Below are positions 42,935 to 55,900 of a stretch of DNA of 64,000 bases, in pieces. The stretch spans positions 130,859 to 194,858 of the forward strand of contig NW_019091399.1 in the NCBI RefSeq assembly GCF_001949145.1, read 5' to 3'. A program made the position numbers and the translations under genes. Source of the stretch: Acanthaster planci. Its lineage: Eukaryota; Echinodermata; Asteroidea; Valvatida; Acanthasteridae. Numbering within the stretch: position 1 is the first letter of the stretch; the number at the start of each line of letters is the position of its first letter. The notes below the pieces were generated by a model. The model made no database searches and was not told where the DNA came from. It worked only from the letters and a program-made list of their open reading frames with translations.

Positions 42935-44326
42935 CTACTGTTTACTCTGTGCTGCTTCTTTCCTGGCTGCATCTTGAAGAAGCTGTGTGTCGCACTCATC
43001 AGCTGGTAACTGAACATATCTTACAACTGACCCACGGATGAAACAGTTCTTGACTGAAAGCTGTGGAGATACAATTGTAAAGTAATCATGTAACTTCTAA
43101 TTGATTGTTCCTGGAAGAGAAAGTGGATTCAACACATTCATTGCAAATTCCTTCGTAAAGTAATCACTCACCATGTGTGGATATTTCTCTGGGTCTGTCA
43201 CGCTAATATCTGAAAGCTTGATGTTCAGGAACTGGTCCACAGAGTGTAGCGTTCCACAGATACTGAAAAATAAGAGAAATCAAATTTGGTAATAACAAGT
43301 AAATGGGAATACTACACAGCCCAGTTGGACAGCAGTACATCTTACAATGTGCTTGTCACACTACAACTAGAGCCTAACTAACTGGTCACATACATGACAT
43401 AACTAACACATACATGATATAAAAATAAATTATAAACTTGTATTATGATAGGCCTAAAAACAAATCTGAACAGTAATTTCAAACTTTACCTGAGATCATT
43501 CTTCAGCTCGACAACAACATCTTTCCCCACAAGAGATTTGAAAAATGAGTAAAAAAGCTGTGAAAAGAAGCCACAGATTGAACATTAGCATATTCACTTT
43601 GGAAATTACATTTCGTTGACTATGTTAAACAAAGCCCACAGCCTCACAGTCAAATGTGTCCAAATTACAGATTGCAAAGTTAACTTCAACAAAATAAATA
43701 CTTATTTACTGTAAAGTAGGGTGCGCCTTTTGAATCTTTTTTAATTTTCAAATTCCATAAAGACACATGAAGATTGAAACTGAAAAGCCTCCCACAAAAA
43801 AACTTAAGAGCGCTCTAACGTCTGAACTATAGCATCAGTCCCAACTATAGTTGGGCCCGTCCCAACTAGTGTGCTACAGTTTGGCCGGCCCAACTACAGC
43901 AAAGAGGTCCTGTGTGCATGATGTGCCCAGCATGTGCCAAAGTCATATTGTTTACAAATGTCATGTCATTGGTCATAGGGCTACATGCCATGGGCTAAGT
44001 GCCACATTTTTGATGAATTGTGTCAAGTGTGAGACACATTGACTTGGATAATGCTGAGACATTTCCCACAGCCATTGGTCAACAATAGTTGCGCAAGCCG
44101 AATTGCAGCACTACAGTTGGGACTGTCCAAACTGTAGTTGGGACTTTTGCTATAGTTGGGGCATAACAGCGCCAACAATTGCTGGTAAAGTACGTAAGAC
44201 CTGGCGCGGAGCCTGAATGTCACTGCGATTTAATAACCTGCGTTGGAGGAAAAAACAGTGTTACAAACAAAGAAGGACAAAAACTTTATGCACTAATCAT
44301 TTTAGCAAAAGCACAACACTCACCAT
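42935..44326 (-). CDS. LSM2: LSM2, U6 snRNA-associated Sm-like protein (complete, 4 exons)
   Basis: Sm-fold subunit of the LSM1-7 mRNA-decay ring and the LSM2-8 ring that binds the U6 3' end. Exons in transcript order: 44324-44326 (only the ATG is coding), 43490-43557, 43172-43262, 42935-43060. They total 95 aa, identical in length to human LSM2. Sm1 motif: FKSLVGKDVVVELKNDLSIC. The middle holds VDQFLNIKLSDISVTDPEKY. Sm2 motif: CFIRGSVVRYVQLP. The tail is DTQLLQDAARKEA. The intron directly after the start codon (ATG|GTGAGT) is the same position as I recall for vertebrate LSM2. Intron 1 carries a TIR element at 43825-44161. The promoter is shared with PSMB1. Confidence 0.97.
43825..44161. mobile_element. 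Non-autonomous TIR element (MITE) in LSM2 intron 1
   Basis: 337 bp with roughly 60-bp imperfect terminal inverted repeats. The left end AACTATAGCATCAGTCCCAA matches the reverse complement of the right end, AACTATAGCAAAAGTCCCAA, and similarity continues inward through GTCCCAACTAGTG / GTCCCAACTGTAG. No open frame. Target-site duplication not resolved. Confidence 0.75.
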
Positions 44327-44787
44327 GGTTGTGTTTTGTGAACAAACTATGTACACTGCAATGTCTTCAGAACGAAATGTAAAAATTGAAAACGTCGTAC
44401 AGACGACACGCAGACAAGAGTCACGCTGATTTCACGGTTTATCCTTTGACCTTTCCAATCAAAACACAAGTCTCCCAACGTTAACAATTTAATTTAACAA
44501 TTTAATTTTACTTTAATTAGTCACTTCACTTTTTTATTATTTAATGATAAATTTAACTGTAATGTTTATCTATCATCAAAAGTATTGGTTTTTGAATCTG
44601 TTTACTCTTTTAGACTTACTGAACGAGCTTAAAATTAGATAGCCTGGTACCCACTTGGGTGTTTAATAATAATGCTACAGTAGCATGAGTTGGGTTTGGA
44701 AACAGCACTCGTAATTCTGCAGAGTCACACAACACTAGAAGATAGCGGAATCTACAGTTTTTATCGAAGGTTGTTTTAAAAAGAAGC
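44327..44787. promoter_or_regulatory. Probable bidirectional promoter LSM2/PSMB1
   Basis: 461 bp separate the two divergent start codons. No coding exon lies between them, so both transcripts must initiate here. No canonical TATA box was identified with confidence. Confidence 0.6.
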
Positions 44788-47500
44788 ATGGAGCTACATA
44801 TGGAGCCTACACCTCACGCATCCCTAGGGGGACCTCAGCAGCGGTACTTCAGCCCTTATGCAATGAATGGAGGGTACGAAAGAGGGAAAAATTAACGTGC
44901 TTAGTGAAGGCCTAACTGTCATGACTGTTACTTAGATTTGCTTGAACATGTTGATCTACTGTGTTGATTGTCTTCCTTGCAAGTTGCAGCACAAGAGAGG
45001 GCGCCCTTGCGTGTCTTGTTTACATGGAAAACATTGAGTTCAAACTGTCACACTTTTCTCATGAATGTTTTCATTTTGTACCCATGTAACCAGTCATTCC
45101 AGGGGTCTTTTTGGAGTGGCAGGGTATTCTGCAAATTAGGTGATATTGTCTTTGTACATTCGGGCAATGCCACTTGTCAGATAAATTGTTAAGTCAGGAT
45201 GAGTCTGCACTGCTGGAATCTCCATTCCTAGTTTATATAACAGCCTTGACAGATGTCACGGATATACATCATGTACATGTTTATACATTGGGCTTTCTTG
45301 CAAAGTTGATTTGCACAATCGCTCAATTTTTGCATGATTGGTTAACCTTGCTGTAATATCTGTTGATAATCATGATAGTTTTACCTTAAGACCATACCTT
45401 TCCTTTGCAATTCACAGTTGTGGAAGATTGTTTTGAAATAGGGAAGGAAAGTTGAAGAAGGAGTAACAGATATCACAATGTATTCATATTGATTGCACCT
45501 AATATATGCATGACATTTAGGGGATCTTGGTTCGTTAACATTTCAGATACTTGATGTGCATTCTTTTAAATATAAGGTCATTGTACAACGTTGAATTCCT
45601 GAAATTAAGCTCATACGCCTTTTTTTTTTAACCAGCACGATCCTTGCTGTAGCTGGCGATGACTTCGCAATTATTGCATCTGACACAAGACTGAGTGAAG
45701 GCTTCTCAATTCACAGCAGGAACCTCCCAAAAACATACAACTTGTAAGTTTCTAAAGTGAAAAGGAGTGAACCCCAAACAATATTTTCAGTGTGCTTGTA
45801 AATCGACTTTTCACCTACTGCCATATACATTGTACAGCTTTTGAAGGCCTGTTCTCTACAGTGTCCTGTGTTAAAAACTTCATTTTATCAGCAAAAATTC
45901 TCAAAATTGAGTCTTAAACTAAGTCAACTCGTAAATAAAACACTGTTTAAGTGGATTTCTGTTTTTCTTATCATGGTTGCAGAACGGGCAATACTGTCCT
46001 CGGATGTTGTGGTTTCCACGGAGATGTCCTCACATTGACAAAAGTTCTTGAAGCAAGATTGAAGGTTTGAAGGAATCTTTTTCTTGGTGGTGTTTGCGCC
46101 ACATCAGCCTTGTACAGTGTATACATGTGGTTTGTTTGTCGGTGCTTTGTTTTGAGGTTTACATTGTCATTTTGTCTCACTTGGATTAGATGTATGAGCA
46201 TGACAACCACAAGAAGATGAGTTGTAAGGCCATCGCATCCATGTTGTCATCCATCTTGTACTACCGACGCTTCTTTCCTTACTACACCTACAATGTCTTG
46301 GCAGGAATTGATGAAGATGGTAGGTAGAATGTTTCAGTTGCTATAGACTCATGAAAGCCAACAGCGGCAGAATGATTTGTACATTCCTCGCACAGACCCA
46401 TTTGTTATTTTATAGCAAGTTACATAACCCCATAGAGCTAAAGTGCTTTTTTATGAAAAAACGAAGCAGTATACATGTAGGAATTGCATTATGCAAAGAG
46501 GTAGCACATGCTGATAAACCATGGAAAATAATCTCTTCTGTGAAGAAATGTTGGCTTTGAGGAGAGCTGGTGGTGAGAAGAGATCTTTATGAAGTATGTT
46601 GCTCAACTACCGTATATGATTGCCTTCCATAGGTAAAGGCTGTGTATACAGCTTTGATCCTGTGGGTTCCTATGAGCGTGAGGTATACAGAGCTGCTGGC
46701 TCATCAAGTGCCGTCCTTCAACCTTTACTAGACAACCAGGTCAGTTGTTGGCCATCTGTTTTGTGGAAGGCAGACTTGTATTCATGGGGAAGAAATGTAC
46801 TGGAGTGGATATGAAAAGACTTGAATTTAGCAAAGCCAGATAGTCGAATACGGTAGCTTAAATTGCCTTATGAAGAACTATGGATTGTTTTAATAATAGA
46901 GTATTCTGTATCTTGGTATCTTGACTACCATTTGAAAGAAATCAATCCATCCCCTGGGGGGATGTAAATGGCCATATACTAAAAAAGCTGAAAACAGAGA
47001 GGAAAAAGCTGAAGTTTCCATAATTTTGTAGAGAGCAGGTGTACAAAAAAGTGGCTGAGAAGCTAAATTGGCATGCCCCAATACTAAGATTGTGTATCAA
47101 AGGGACCGAAGGATACGCTAACCAAGCAAGTTGATTGTTGGTACAAGAATAGGGTTTGCATCCGGCACAACTGATGGAAAATAACCAGTGCAGTGAACAA
47201 GAAATGGCTGAACTGGGCCTCCTTGATCATGTCTGAAGTAATGCACATGACTTGAATCTATTCGGAGATGATTACAAGGGGAAAGCTTGATATAAAGTGT
47301 CTTTCCATTGTCAGATTGGCGGCAAGAACCAGGAGGGGTATGTTGCACCTCCTCTCAGCTTACAGAAGGCAGTGGCACTGGTCAAGGACGTCTTCATCTC
47401 AGCTGCTGAGAGAGATATCTACACTGGAGATGGCATCGTCTTGAACATTGTCACCCAGGATGGTGTACGTGAGGAGAGGTTCCCACTAAGACGAGACTAG
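44788..47500 (+). CDS. PSMB1: PSMB1, proteasome subunit beta type-1 (complete, 6 exons)
   Basis: Non-catalytic beta-6 subunit of the 20S proteasome. Exons: 44788-44873, 45636-45743, 45983-46064, 46190-46319, 46633-46739, 47315-47500. Phases close at 232 aa (human 241; the shortfall is in the propeptide). Exon 1 ends [11 protein letters not shown], the usual propeptide end. Exon 2 encodes [10 protein letters not shown] and [12 protein letters not shown], exon 3 [21 protein letters not shown], exon 4 [17 protein letters not shown], exon 5 [11 protein letters not shown] and LQPLLDNQ, and exon 6 [18 protein letters not shown]. As in the family, the Thr after the propeptide lies in a subunit without peptidase activity. 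Poly(A) signal AATAAA at 47596. Confidence 0.97.
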
Positions 47501-49040
47501 GCAGTGGAATCTTGAAATGTACAGCTTTTAGTTGTTATTTGAGGTCAGATCTCATTCCCTTTTGGCAGCAGGGCTGTTTGGGTCTGCTCTGGATAAATAA
47601 ATTAAATTTGGCTGTTACATGGATGTGACATCTAAGGAAAAATATCACCTGTTTACATCAGTTGAACACACTGAAATGTTCATTTCAGAATTACAGAAAT
47701 GCGTCTTGTAATTACTCAACATGTCTGGTGTTTACTTGAAAACTGTACATCTCCTCAAGCATTCTGGTGAGGCAAAAGAGAAAGAGTACCGTATTATTTT
47801 AAAGTGAATACAACTGATGAAAACATATGGAAAAGTTCAGTTTAAGCTCAATGGAAAACTTTCCAGGGCAGTGCATTTTCATTTTCAAGCAGTGGTTATC
47901 ACAAAGGATATGTTTCTTATTCTGCAATGCAACACAAAATGTTCATGGTAAAACACAAACAGGATAAGCACAACTTCTCTACACGAAGGATTTTTCTTTA
48001 TAGAAATGGTATTTTTATTTACGTTCATGTACAATTCATAAGTTACCATCTACAGTGTGTACATGTGCATGCCTTTGTTTAATAAAGTTAAGAATCTGAT
48101 GGCAAATTGAAGAAAGTCTGTTCCTTTTGTGAAAAATTCTGTCAAGTATTGCTTCAGATCCAAGGGTCACCCTAGCACTGTAAATATGCACTCTAAGTGT
48201 TGGACCTGGAGGTTTAGTGTTACATTTGTACAATCCTGAAAGGGATTGGTAACAAAACTGGTTGCAGAGGTGCTTTCATCTTTTGTCAAGGCCAAAAAGA
48301 ATAAATTACTGTCTCATTACAACTTGACCGGTCACTATCAGTGCCTTGCTCATCCTTTGCAGGCCGGCACAAAGTGCACTTCCAGTTGAGGAATACAGTG
48401 AAGAGTACAGTGACCATATTACTCAAAATCTTTCTGTTAATCCTAGGGCTCACCAGGCTCAACATCACTGTTTGCCTTAATCCATTTTACAAGTGTCATA
48501 TCCCAGGTATTTACAACTTGCTGCCGGGTGGTTTGAAAAATGCAGTGCACACAAATGGGACATTTCCAGGATTTTCAGTTTTCAAAAATTCATCACTTCA
48601 ATGAATGGACATTTACACCCACACGAATGACTGTCTGGTGGCTACTCTAATCTGGCAGACAAAATCTATTGACGCCCGAATATTTCAGCAAGGGGCCAGA
48701 TTAGCGTGCAGCGGTACTGTGTGGCTCATCGCTGCAGTGGTGGAGCGCTTTTGTCCCCAGTGGTAATCTGCTCACGCTAAATGCCCAAAACCGTGGTATA
48801 ATGTTTCAAAACAAGGCTGGATTATCTCCACTATTGAGAGTGAGAAAATGTTGGTAATGCCCAGCAGCCTGGTCTTTTGTTACGAGTATAGTCTTACAAG
48901 GCCCAGCTCCCTTTGTCCGATTTCGGAGACCCGGGCCACGCGTTTAAGCATACGTGTCCGGTACCGGAATAACTGGCAGGAAGTGGTTATGAGTGCCCCT
49001 AACCGTTCTAGGCACTTTGCGTATGACTGACCCTGATCTC
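47501..49040. other. Convergent 3' region of PSMB1 and TADA1
   Basis: PSMB1 3' UTR and the region downstream of TADA1. 48608-49005 is a dispersed repeat whose second copy is at 61948-62340. No coding exon recognised. Confidence 0.5.
48608..49005 (+). repeat. Dispersed repeat copy A
   Basis: Shares with 61948-62340, in the same orientation: ACTGTCTG...CTCTAATCTG, GGGGCCAGATTAGC, TACTGTGTGGCTCATCGCTG, GTGGTGGAGCGCTTTTGTCC, CTTTTGTTAC, and GTGTCCGGTACCGG near the end. Copy A carries an extra segment of about 85 bp in the middle. No coding potential. Confidence 0.8.
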
Positions 49041-52000
49041 TCACAAGACCATCAGCTCCTCTTGCTGCTGAGCTACCCTCTGCCTCTGTATGTCATCTTG
49101 GTGTAACTCATCGCGGTCTGGATGCCACAGTCTAACGATGGTGCGCTCAACTGCAGCACAGCTGACTGTGTGTGATGCCAAGACACCTGGATGAACCTAA
49201 CAAAGATCAGATCATATGAATCTGTTGTACCTGTGGTTCACTTAACCAAATACTTAACAAGAAAACTTATCAACCAAAACTCCCAAAAACTGTTCCCAGG
49301 GTCAGATTACCTGCAAGGCATCCAGCAAGTCGTAGGTGGACACAGGCTTTTGAGTGGGCGGGATACCAGATGTTGCCTGCTGCATGACTGCACACTGTTC
49401 ACTGGTCTCCGAGTCTGGTCTGGTCACAGAGTATTGGCCTGATGGGGTTTCCATGTTGGTGGAAGAGCTGCTTTGATAACCAAAACAAAATTAAAATTTG
49501 GGTACAGCTGGATGGTTCAAATTACCTACAACTCATAAAAGCATGTGTCTTAAATATAACACTACTACTTCGTGCTAAACAAGGATACATGGGTCATACA
49601 AATTTAAGGTCCCTGTCACATCTGCCATATGATTTGTAAGTTATTGCAAAATTTATTGAAATTTATTTAAGTAATGCAGATTACTTGTCTAAAAAGTAGA
49701 AAATAATTTGAAGTCAATCNNNNNNNNNNNNNNNNNNNNNNNNNNNNNNNNNNNNNNNNNNNNNNNNNNNNNNNNNNNNNNNNNNNNNNNNNNNNNNNNN
49801 NNNNNNNNNNNNNNNNNNNNNNNNNNNNNNNNNNNNNNNNNNNNNNNNNNNNNNNNNNNNNNNNNNNNNNNNNNNNNNNNNNNNNNNNNNNNNNNNNNNN
49901 NNNNNNNNNNNNNNNNNNNNNNNNNNNNNNNNNNNNNNNNNNNNNNNNNNNNNNNNNNNNNNNNNNNNNNNNNNNNNNNNNNNNNNNNNNNNNNNNNNNN
50001 NNNNNNNNNNNNNNNNNNNNNNNNNNNNNNNNNNNNNNNNNNNNNNNNNNNNNNNNNNNNNNNNNNNNNNNNNNNNNNNNNNNNNNNNNNNNNNNNNNNN
50101 NNNNNNNNNNNNNNNNNNNNNNNNNNNNNNNNNNNNNNNNNNNNNNNNNNNNNNNNNNNNNNNNNNNNNNNNNNNNNNNNNNNNNNNNNNNNNNNNNNNN
50201 NNNNNNNNNNNNNNNNNNNNNNNNNNNNNNNNNNNNNNNNNNNNNNNNNNNNNNNNNNNNNNNNNNNNNNNNNNNNNNNNNNNNNNNNNNNNNNNNNNNN
50301 NNNNNNNNNNNNTGATAGTTCTATGTCCAATGACACAGGGTCAGGTGTAACAAGAACACAAGAATGGAACACCTTTGGACACCAAATTTATAGAATGACC
50401 AAAATAGATGGAAACATAGCCCATCTGAATTCCAAACGGCACCCAGAAGACACCACTTGCTGTTAACTTGGACATACATTTGTACCTTTTCTCAAGGTGA
50501 GGTCGGTCTCTGGACTGGTTTCGGAGGGATGGAAGCTGCATGAAGACACCCATGTTGTGTTTAAACTTGCCTTCTCGTACGCTGTAGCCGCTGCGACGAG
50601 AAATCACTGCACTGATCACGTTCTTCAGTACATGCTACACATAAACACAGAGGAACAAACACTTCAAAGTGCAAGAAGAAAAAAACAGTGATTTCTGTCC
50701 TATGTTAGTGATTACGGAACAATGGCTTTACATATGAAAACCACACAAGATCACTGAACTTCAAATTGTCTTGTCTTATCACTACTTTACCTGCACTGAG
50801 TGCATTATCAATGGTATGGTAGCTCCTGACACGTTATCAATGCCCCACTCCCATGCCGTGACAAAGACACGCCCATGGAGCATAGCAGGGTCTGGTAGGA
50901 ACAGGCTACGAGCGCAGAAGTCTAACGACTCTTCAACTTGCATGGCCACAGCGGGAGCTTTGAGCATGGCATCCGATGGCACGAAGCGATTCTAGGGGGG
51001 ACAAAATGTGATTATAATTATACAGGCATGAAAAGTTGAGTTGTATTTTGATTTATGCCAAAAAGCAGATGCTAGCAGAATGCAAATAGGAAAACTCAAA
51101 TGTTTCATTATTGAAATTTTGAGGATTATCCCAGAAAACTGACAACAAAATAAGGAATCTGTACTTCCAACTTTGTACAAAAACCCTTATTGTGCTCATG
51201 CAATGAAGAATGAGATCATTACCCTACAAGTGACAGGTGTTCTCAGCCAGTTATCCCTACTTTTAAGTGCACATCTTGTGGCTGTCATTTGAATTCAAGA
51301 CTTACCTCAAAGGTGGGTCTGACGAGGACTTTCTTCTTCTTTGGTGGTTTGCTCTTCTTCGTCAGCTTCTCCGTGCTGCTGGATAAACTACTGCTCTTGA
51401 CCTTGGATGCCTCTGCTGGGAGAGGAAAAGAAATAACTTCCATCACGACGACTGCAAAAAGTGCCCAATATAAACCTACATATTTTCAACAGTATTTATC
51501 GCATGATAAAGAGAAAGGTTCTCAAAACTTGAAAGGTTGAAACTCACCTGATGATTCTGAGCTGAGTATCTGACATCTTGTGAGTACTGTCACCAGAAAC
51601 TCGTTGTGTAAATGTACTGAAATGAAAGAGCAAATGAATGGTCTCTGTCAAAGTCGGATGAGTTTAATGCCTAATACTGAACCATCAGCCTTTTAATTCC
51701 CAAGTATGGGCTGTGCAACACAATAGTTCAACAACAATTCCCTTGGAGAGGAATTTTGGAGGCAGTTGACTAATGAGCGTAAATCAGAAATGGCAGGCAT
51801 GGTTAACGGCATACTGATCAGGAGTAAAACATTTTGAATGACTCACTGTTGTCATCGCTGAGAAGACGACGGGCCTCCAGATCAAATTCCTCCTTGGTAA
51901 TCTGGGGAACAGTTGCAGGGAAATCAGGAAAGGTTAACAACTATTGAAACACTAGAGGAAAAGACTGTTACTTAGTTACAGTAATACATCAGACTAGATT

Positions 52001-52763
52001 GATGTACAAAAATTGCAATGATAGTACATGTATATTTCATTCAAATGTATCATACACGTGGAGTGAGTTGTTTTAAAATCTGCTAGTGATACTGTAATTA
52101 TGATATCCACAGTAATGTGATTCCTCAAAACAGCGAAATCTCAAAATAGCACACGGGTAGTTTTGACTACTTACATGTACGTGTAAGTTTTATAACTTCT
52201 TCTATTAGAGGCTTTTTCTTTGGGGGGGCATTATCATGATCAACAAAATTAAGTTGTGAAATAAACTTACCTTTTGTCTATACCATAACTTCATGTTGGC
52301 CCAATATCTACAACGATTAGAAAGCAGAGGAGATCCATGTGATATTTTGCTATGACAAGACAACCTACTGAACACTGTGTGGGAGGGCAGTCTTACTTTA
52401 GCATGTTAAATAAAGTAAACCATGTGAATATAGTACTGCTCCAAATTCTACTTCTCCATAAACAAGGAAACTTAATGTTCTTTTTTCTTCAAGCCTATAT
52501 CATGAGAGTACATCCACTCACAACCAACCCTATGTTACTGGATGTAACATGTCAATGGGGGCGCCCGAATCCATATCCGATCATCAACTACATCATGACT
52601 GCTGCAGTTCAAGTCACTTTCTTCTCAATCTGCAGCCAACTTATTTCATACAGTTATGCCACCATGACCCGTTTGTCATTCATGATGGGTTGAATACTTA
52701 CAGCTTGATGTTATCGCCTAAAGCATCGGACAAATTCCGTTTGGCAATTTTTAGGTCGTTCAT
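49041..52763 (-). CDS. TADA1: TADA1, SAGA/STAGA adaptor subunit (complete, 9 exons)
   Basis: Histone-fold subunit of the SAGA co-activator (yeast Ada1/Hfi1, human STAF42). Exons in transcript order: 52702-52763, 52271-52307, 51847-51901, 51548-51616, 51306-51412, 50791-50991, 50486-50634, 49311-49470, 49041-49196. They total 331 aa, against 335 in human. Conserved stretches: KRNLSDALGDN, YWANMKLWYRQK, ITKEEFDLEARRLL, LHNEFLVTVLTRCQIL, RSLFLPDPAMLHGR and ISRRSGYSVREGKFK, and near the C-terminus STYDLLDALQ, TIVRLWHPDRDELHQDD. A Lys-rich nuclear-type patch (TKKSKPPKKKK) lies in exon 5. The start chosen is the Met at 52763, collinear with human; an upstream in-frame ATG would add a non-conserved leader. 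The 593-bp N gap (49720-50312) lies inside intron 7; phase matches across it, so no exon need be missing. Confidence 0.95.
49720..50312. other. Assembly gap (593 N) in TADA1 intron 7
   Basis: Undetermined bases. The flanking TADA1 exons are phase-compatible, and the protein length agrees with the family, so the gap is probably purely intronic. Confidence 0.9.
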
Positions 52764-52928
52764 GTTGCTTGTCCTCGTTAAGCTTGAGCCACATAACCTA
52801 GTCGATTGAGGGCGCACTTCATTCGGATAAGTTTGTTTTGATTCACACGTGGTGCAGACCGCTAGAAGTCGTTCGTGCACTTCCGGAAAACTTCTGCATT
52901 AAGCAGATTTTCACACAGCAAATTCATC
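52764..52928. promoter_or_regulatory. Probable bidirectional promoter TADA1/SLIMP-like
   Basis: Only 165 bp separate the divergent start codons of TADA1 (52763) and the SerRS-like gene (52929). A CACTTCCGGAAAA stretch at 52879-52891 is a good ETS/GABP-type site, common in bidirectional housekeeping and mitochondrial gene promoters. Confidence 0.65.
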
Positions 52929-55900
52929 ATGTACATGCTGCGTATTTGTAGCTTTTGTCTTAGAACACACAAGCCAAAAATTGGAGTCAGAATCGGTCTT
53001 CATCCCCACCGATCTGCCTCGAGAATTTCATTCGATGAGTCGTCACCAGACAGGGTTGATGGTACAAGTTATTTCCTTGAAGTGAACAAAAGCTTTTCAG
53101 GTTTTCCGTCTTCACAACGTCAGTTGCAAGGCAGTTGCAAAGTACAGCAGCTAGTAGCAAAACACTTCTCATCAGCTTTGTATACTCCTCTGTCAGAAGC
53201 GGACCATGTACCGTTTGTCTTGAAACCAGAAATTGACTTTGATGGAATTTTTGGAGACCTAAGCGAGTTGGAAAAGAATTTGGATGCCAGGGGCCATAAA
53301 GTCAATGTATCAAAACTGGTGAGAAATTCTGATATATTTTGCGAGTGTTGATAAATCTTTCAGAGTGTGGTGATATTCCCTACATTTCATATTTTTTTGT
53401 TGTTGATGTTGTAATTTTGGTTAATTTTTTAATATTTGTGATTTTCGTTGCAATTCATGTTTAAGTACAGAGCATACCAGGAATAATTATAATCCGTTAA
53501 GGTAAAAATGAAAATATAGCACTGGGGGTTAAGGGTTAGATTTATATGAGTATTTTCCTCTTCTCATTCTAAAAAGACGTTATTTCAACTTACATGATTT
53601 ACAAGATTTATATAATATGACATTTTGGAAAATGTACCTGATTTACCATTGTTTACAGAAATTCATATTTTCATTTTCTCAACTTTCTTGTCAACAAAGA
53701 TTTCATTGTGGGGGAAGCTCCAGAAGTTTGAACAGGAGAAAAGTTGCATCGAGGATCGCAGGTCAAAGGTCAATGAGGATATTAAACGTTTGAGAAAAAA
53801 GGTGATCTCATTTTCACTTGATAAAATTATTGATTTATAATTTGTAGTTTGTTCTGACTTAAAAGTTCTCAAAGCACTATCTTCCATCGCACTGTAGTTG
53901 TTGAGCTTTGGGAAAGTACTGTCATAGTGTCAAACACTTACATTGCTTAAGGGGAAGATTTGAGAAAAGGACATTTTCTTTCCCCAAACTTTTTTTTTTC
54001 CACAGGGTGGGGCAAAAGAACAGAAAGACAAACTGCAACAGATGGGAAAGTCACTTCGTGAGGAATTACGCCAGATTAATGTAAGTGTAGAATAATTGTA
54101 ATTATTACATGTACATAGTTCTTTCATTGATTTAATTGAGATATCATTGCCTCTATCTTTACACCACTGTTTGGTTATATTTTGTAAACTGATTCCTGCA
54201 TTTACTGCCAGTTTTCTATAGCCTCATTGTCAGACGAGTTTTATCCTGCTGTTCTCAAGCTCCCTAACAAGTTACATCCTGCCGTGGTAAGCATTTTGAA
54301 GAAGTCAGTAGAATAGTGTACTTGTCCGTTCTTCATCTTGCTTCATTATTTTTATTTTATTAGCTGAAGTCAAGCTGTTGGTTGTCAAATTAGCTTAACA
54401 GTTAAATTCAACATTTATTAAAAACCAAACCCTGCAGCATACATCGTTGATGTTTAATCTTTGAAGAGTAGTCTCTCTTTTTTCAAACACAGCCGTGTGG
54501 GAGTATGCTGAAGATTCTGGAGACATTTGGAACTGACAAAGGTAAGAATTCTTGAAAGAGAGGTTAGCAGGATAACAGAAAAACATTTGACCTCATGTGC
54601 ATTATTTTGAGAGAAAGAATTTACATTTCATTGGTCTGGCTGAAAGGAAGGACACAAAATCCAATCATTGGGATCCTTAATTACAAAAAATGGCTTGGCA
54701 AGTTTTTGTAATTATGTCACAATGTAGAATGATTATATAAACTGACATTGTTGACTATTTTGAAAGATGTAATAACAGTTAGATTCTATCTCTTACAGAA
54801 GAAAAGAGCGACAAGCCTAAAGAGCAGTCGCCAAACATATTTCTAACAGAAAGGTAACCACGTACATATGTGTATTTTATTTAGTTCATATTGAGATCAG
54901 ATATCAACTGAAACTCACATGAAGCTAAGTGAGTTTAAACTTGAATATTACTTTTGATGTCAAAGGTTTTACTTGTCTAAGTCATGATGGCAGAGCCCTG
55001 TGTTCACATCTTAGGAAGCAGCTATCAACATAAGTGAATGTTGTACAGCATTGATGATTGGTCCTGTTGTTAATTGCCAGGTATTTCTAGACAGCTTTTT
55101 ATGAGAATCAAGTATACTGTTTCCAGTCCTAACAGATGTCTTGACGCATCCTGTGCTGATCTAGTTCACTGTTTTTGTGCATTTTCCATTAGTCACCCTA
55201 TGTCCCATGGAGGCTATGCTTACCTAGAGCACGAGGCTGCTCTGCTGGAGCTAGCATTGACCCAATGGGTAAAGCAGCAACTCCTAGATCAAGGATTTAC
55301 CCCACTCTCCTGCCCAGCTATGTACAAGTCTATTGCACTGGTGAGTTGAGCTCTTCACATCTTTTTAGATTGTCATGGGTTTCGTAAGACTTCTCATCAG
55401 TGGGCCCCCCAAAGGATATCCCTGTATCAGTGAAGTTTAGAAAATAAAACAGTAAATTGAGCAACATTTTATATTGAGTTTACATGCCTGGTTGCTTAAT
55501 GTGCACACTTTATCTTTCCATTTAATGTTACAATGAATAGCAGTTATATAATGGAGTATTGCATGTACTTCCTGTGGAAGGAGAGGGTTTGTCCCCCTTT
55601 AAAGCAGTTGATGGGGTTGGAAGGGAAAATTGACCCCTGACACACTCCCACTGAGCACCACCACTGCCCATGAAGTGTGTTTATCTGAAACTTGTCTGTA
55701 TGCCTTACACTACCCTCTACAGCTCCCACAAAGATCTTTCTCCATATTAAATTAAAAATCGTAAGCAGATGTGTGGCGTAGGAACTTTAGACACTTATTA
55801 GTAAACTGTCACAGGATTATCCCACAAGTTTCATGTCAGTCCTTTATGCCATTTCTGTGCAGGAATCACTTGGTCTAGATCCAGACAACAGCAATGAGGT

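Noticed and set aside
49720-50312. A TADA1 exon hidden in the N gap
   Set aside because: The flanking exons join in phase, and the total length already matches the human protein.
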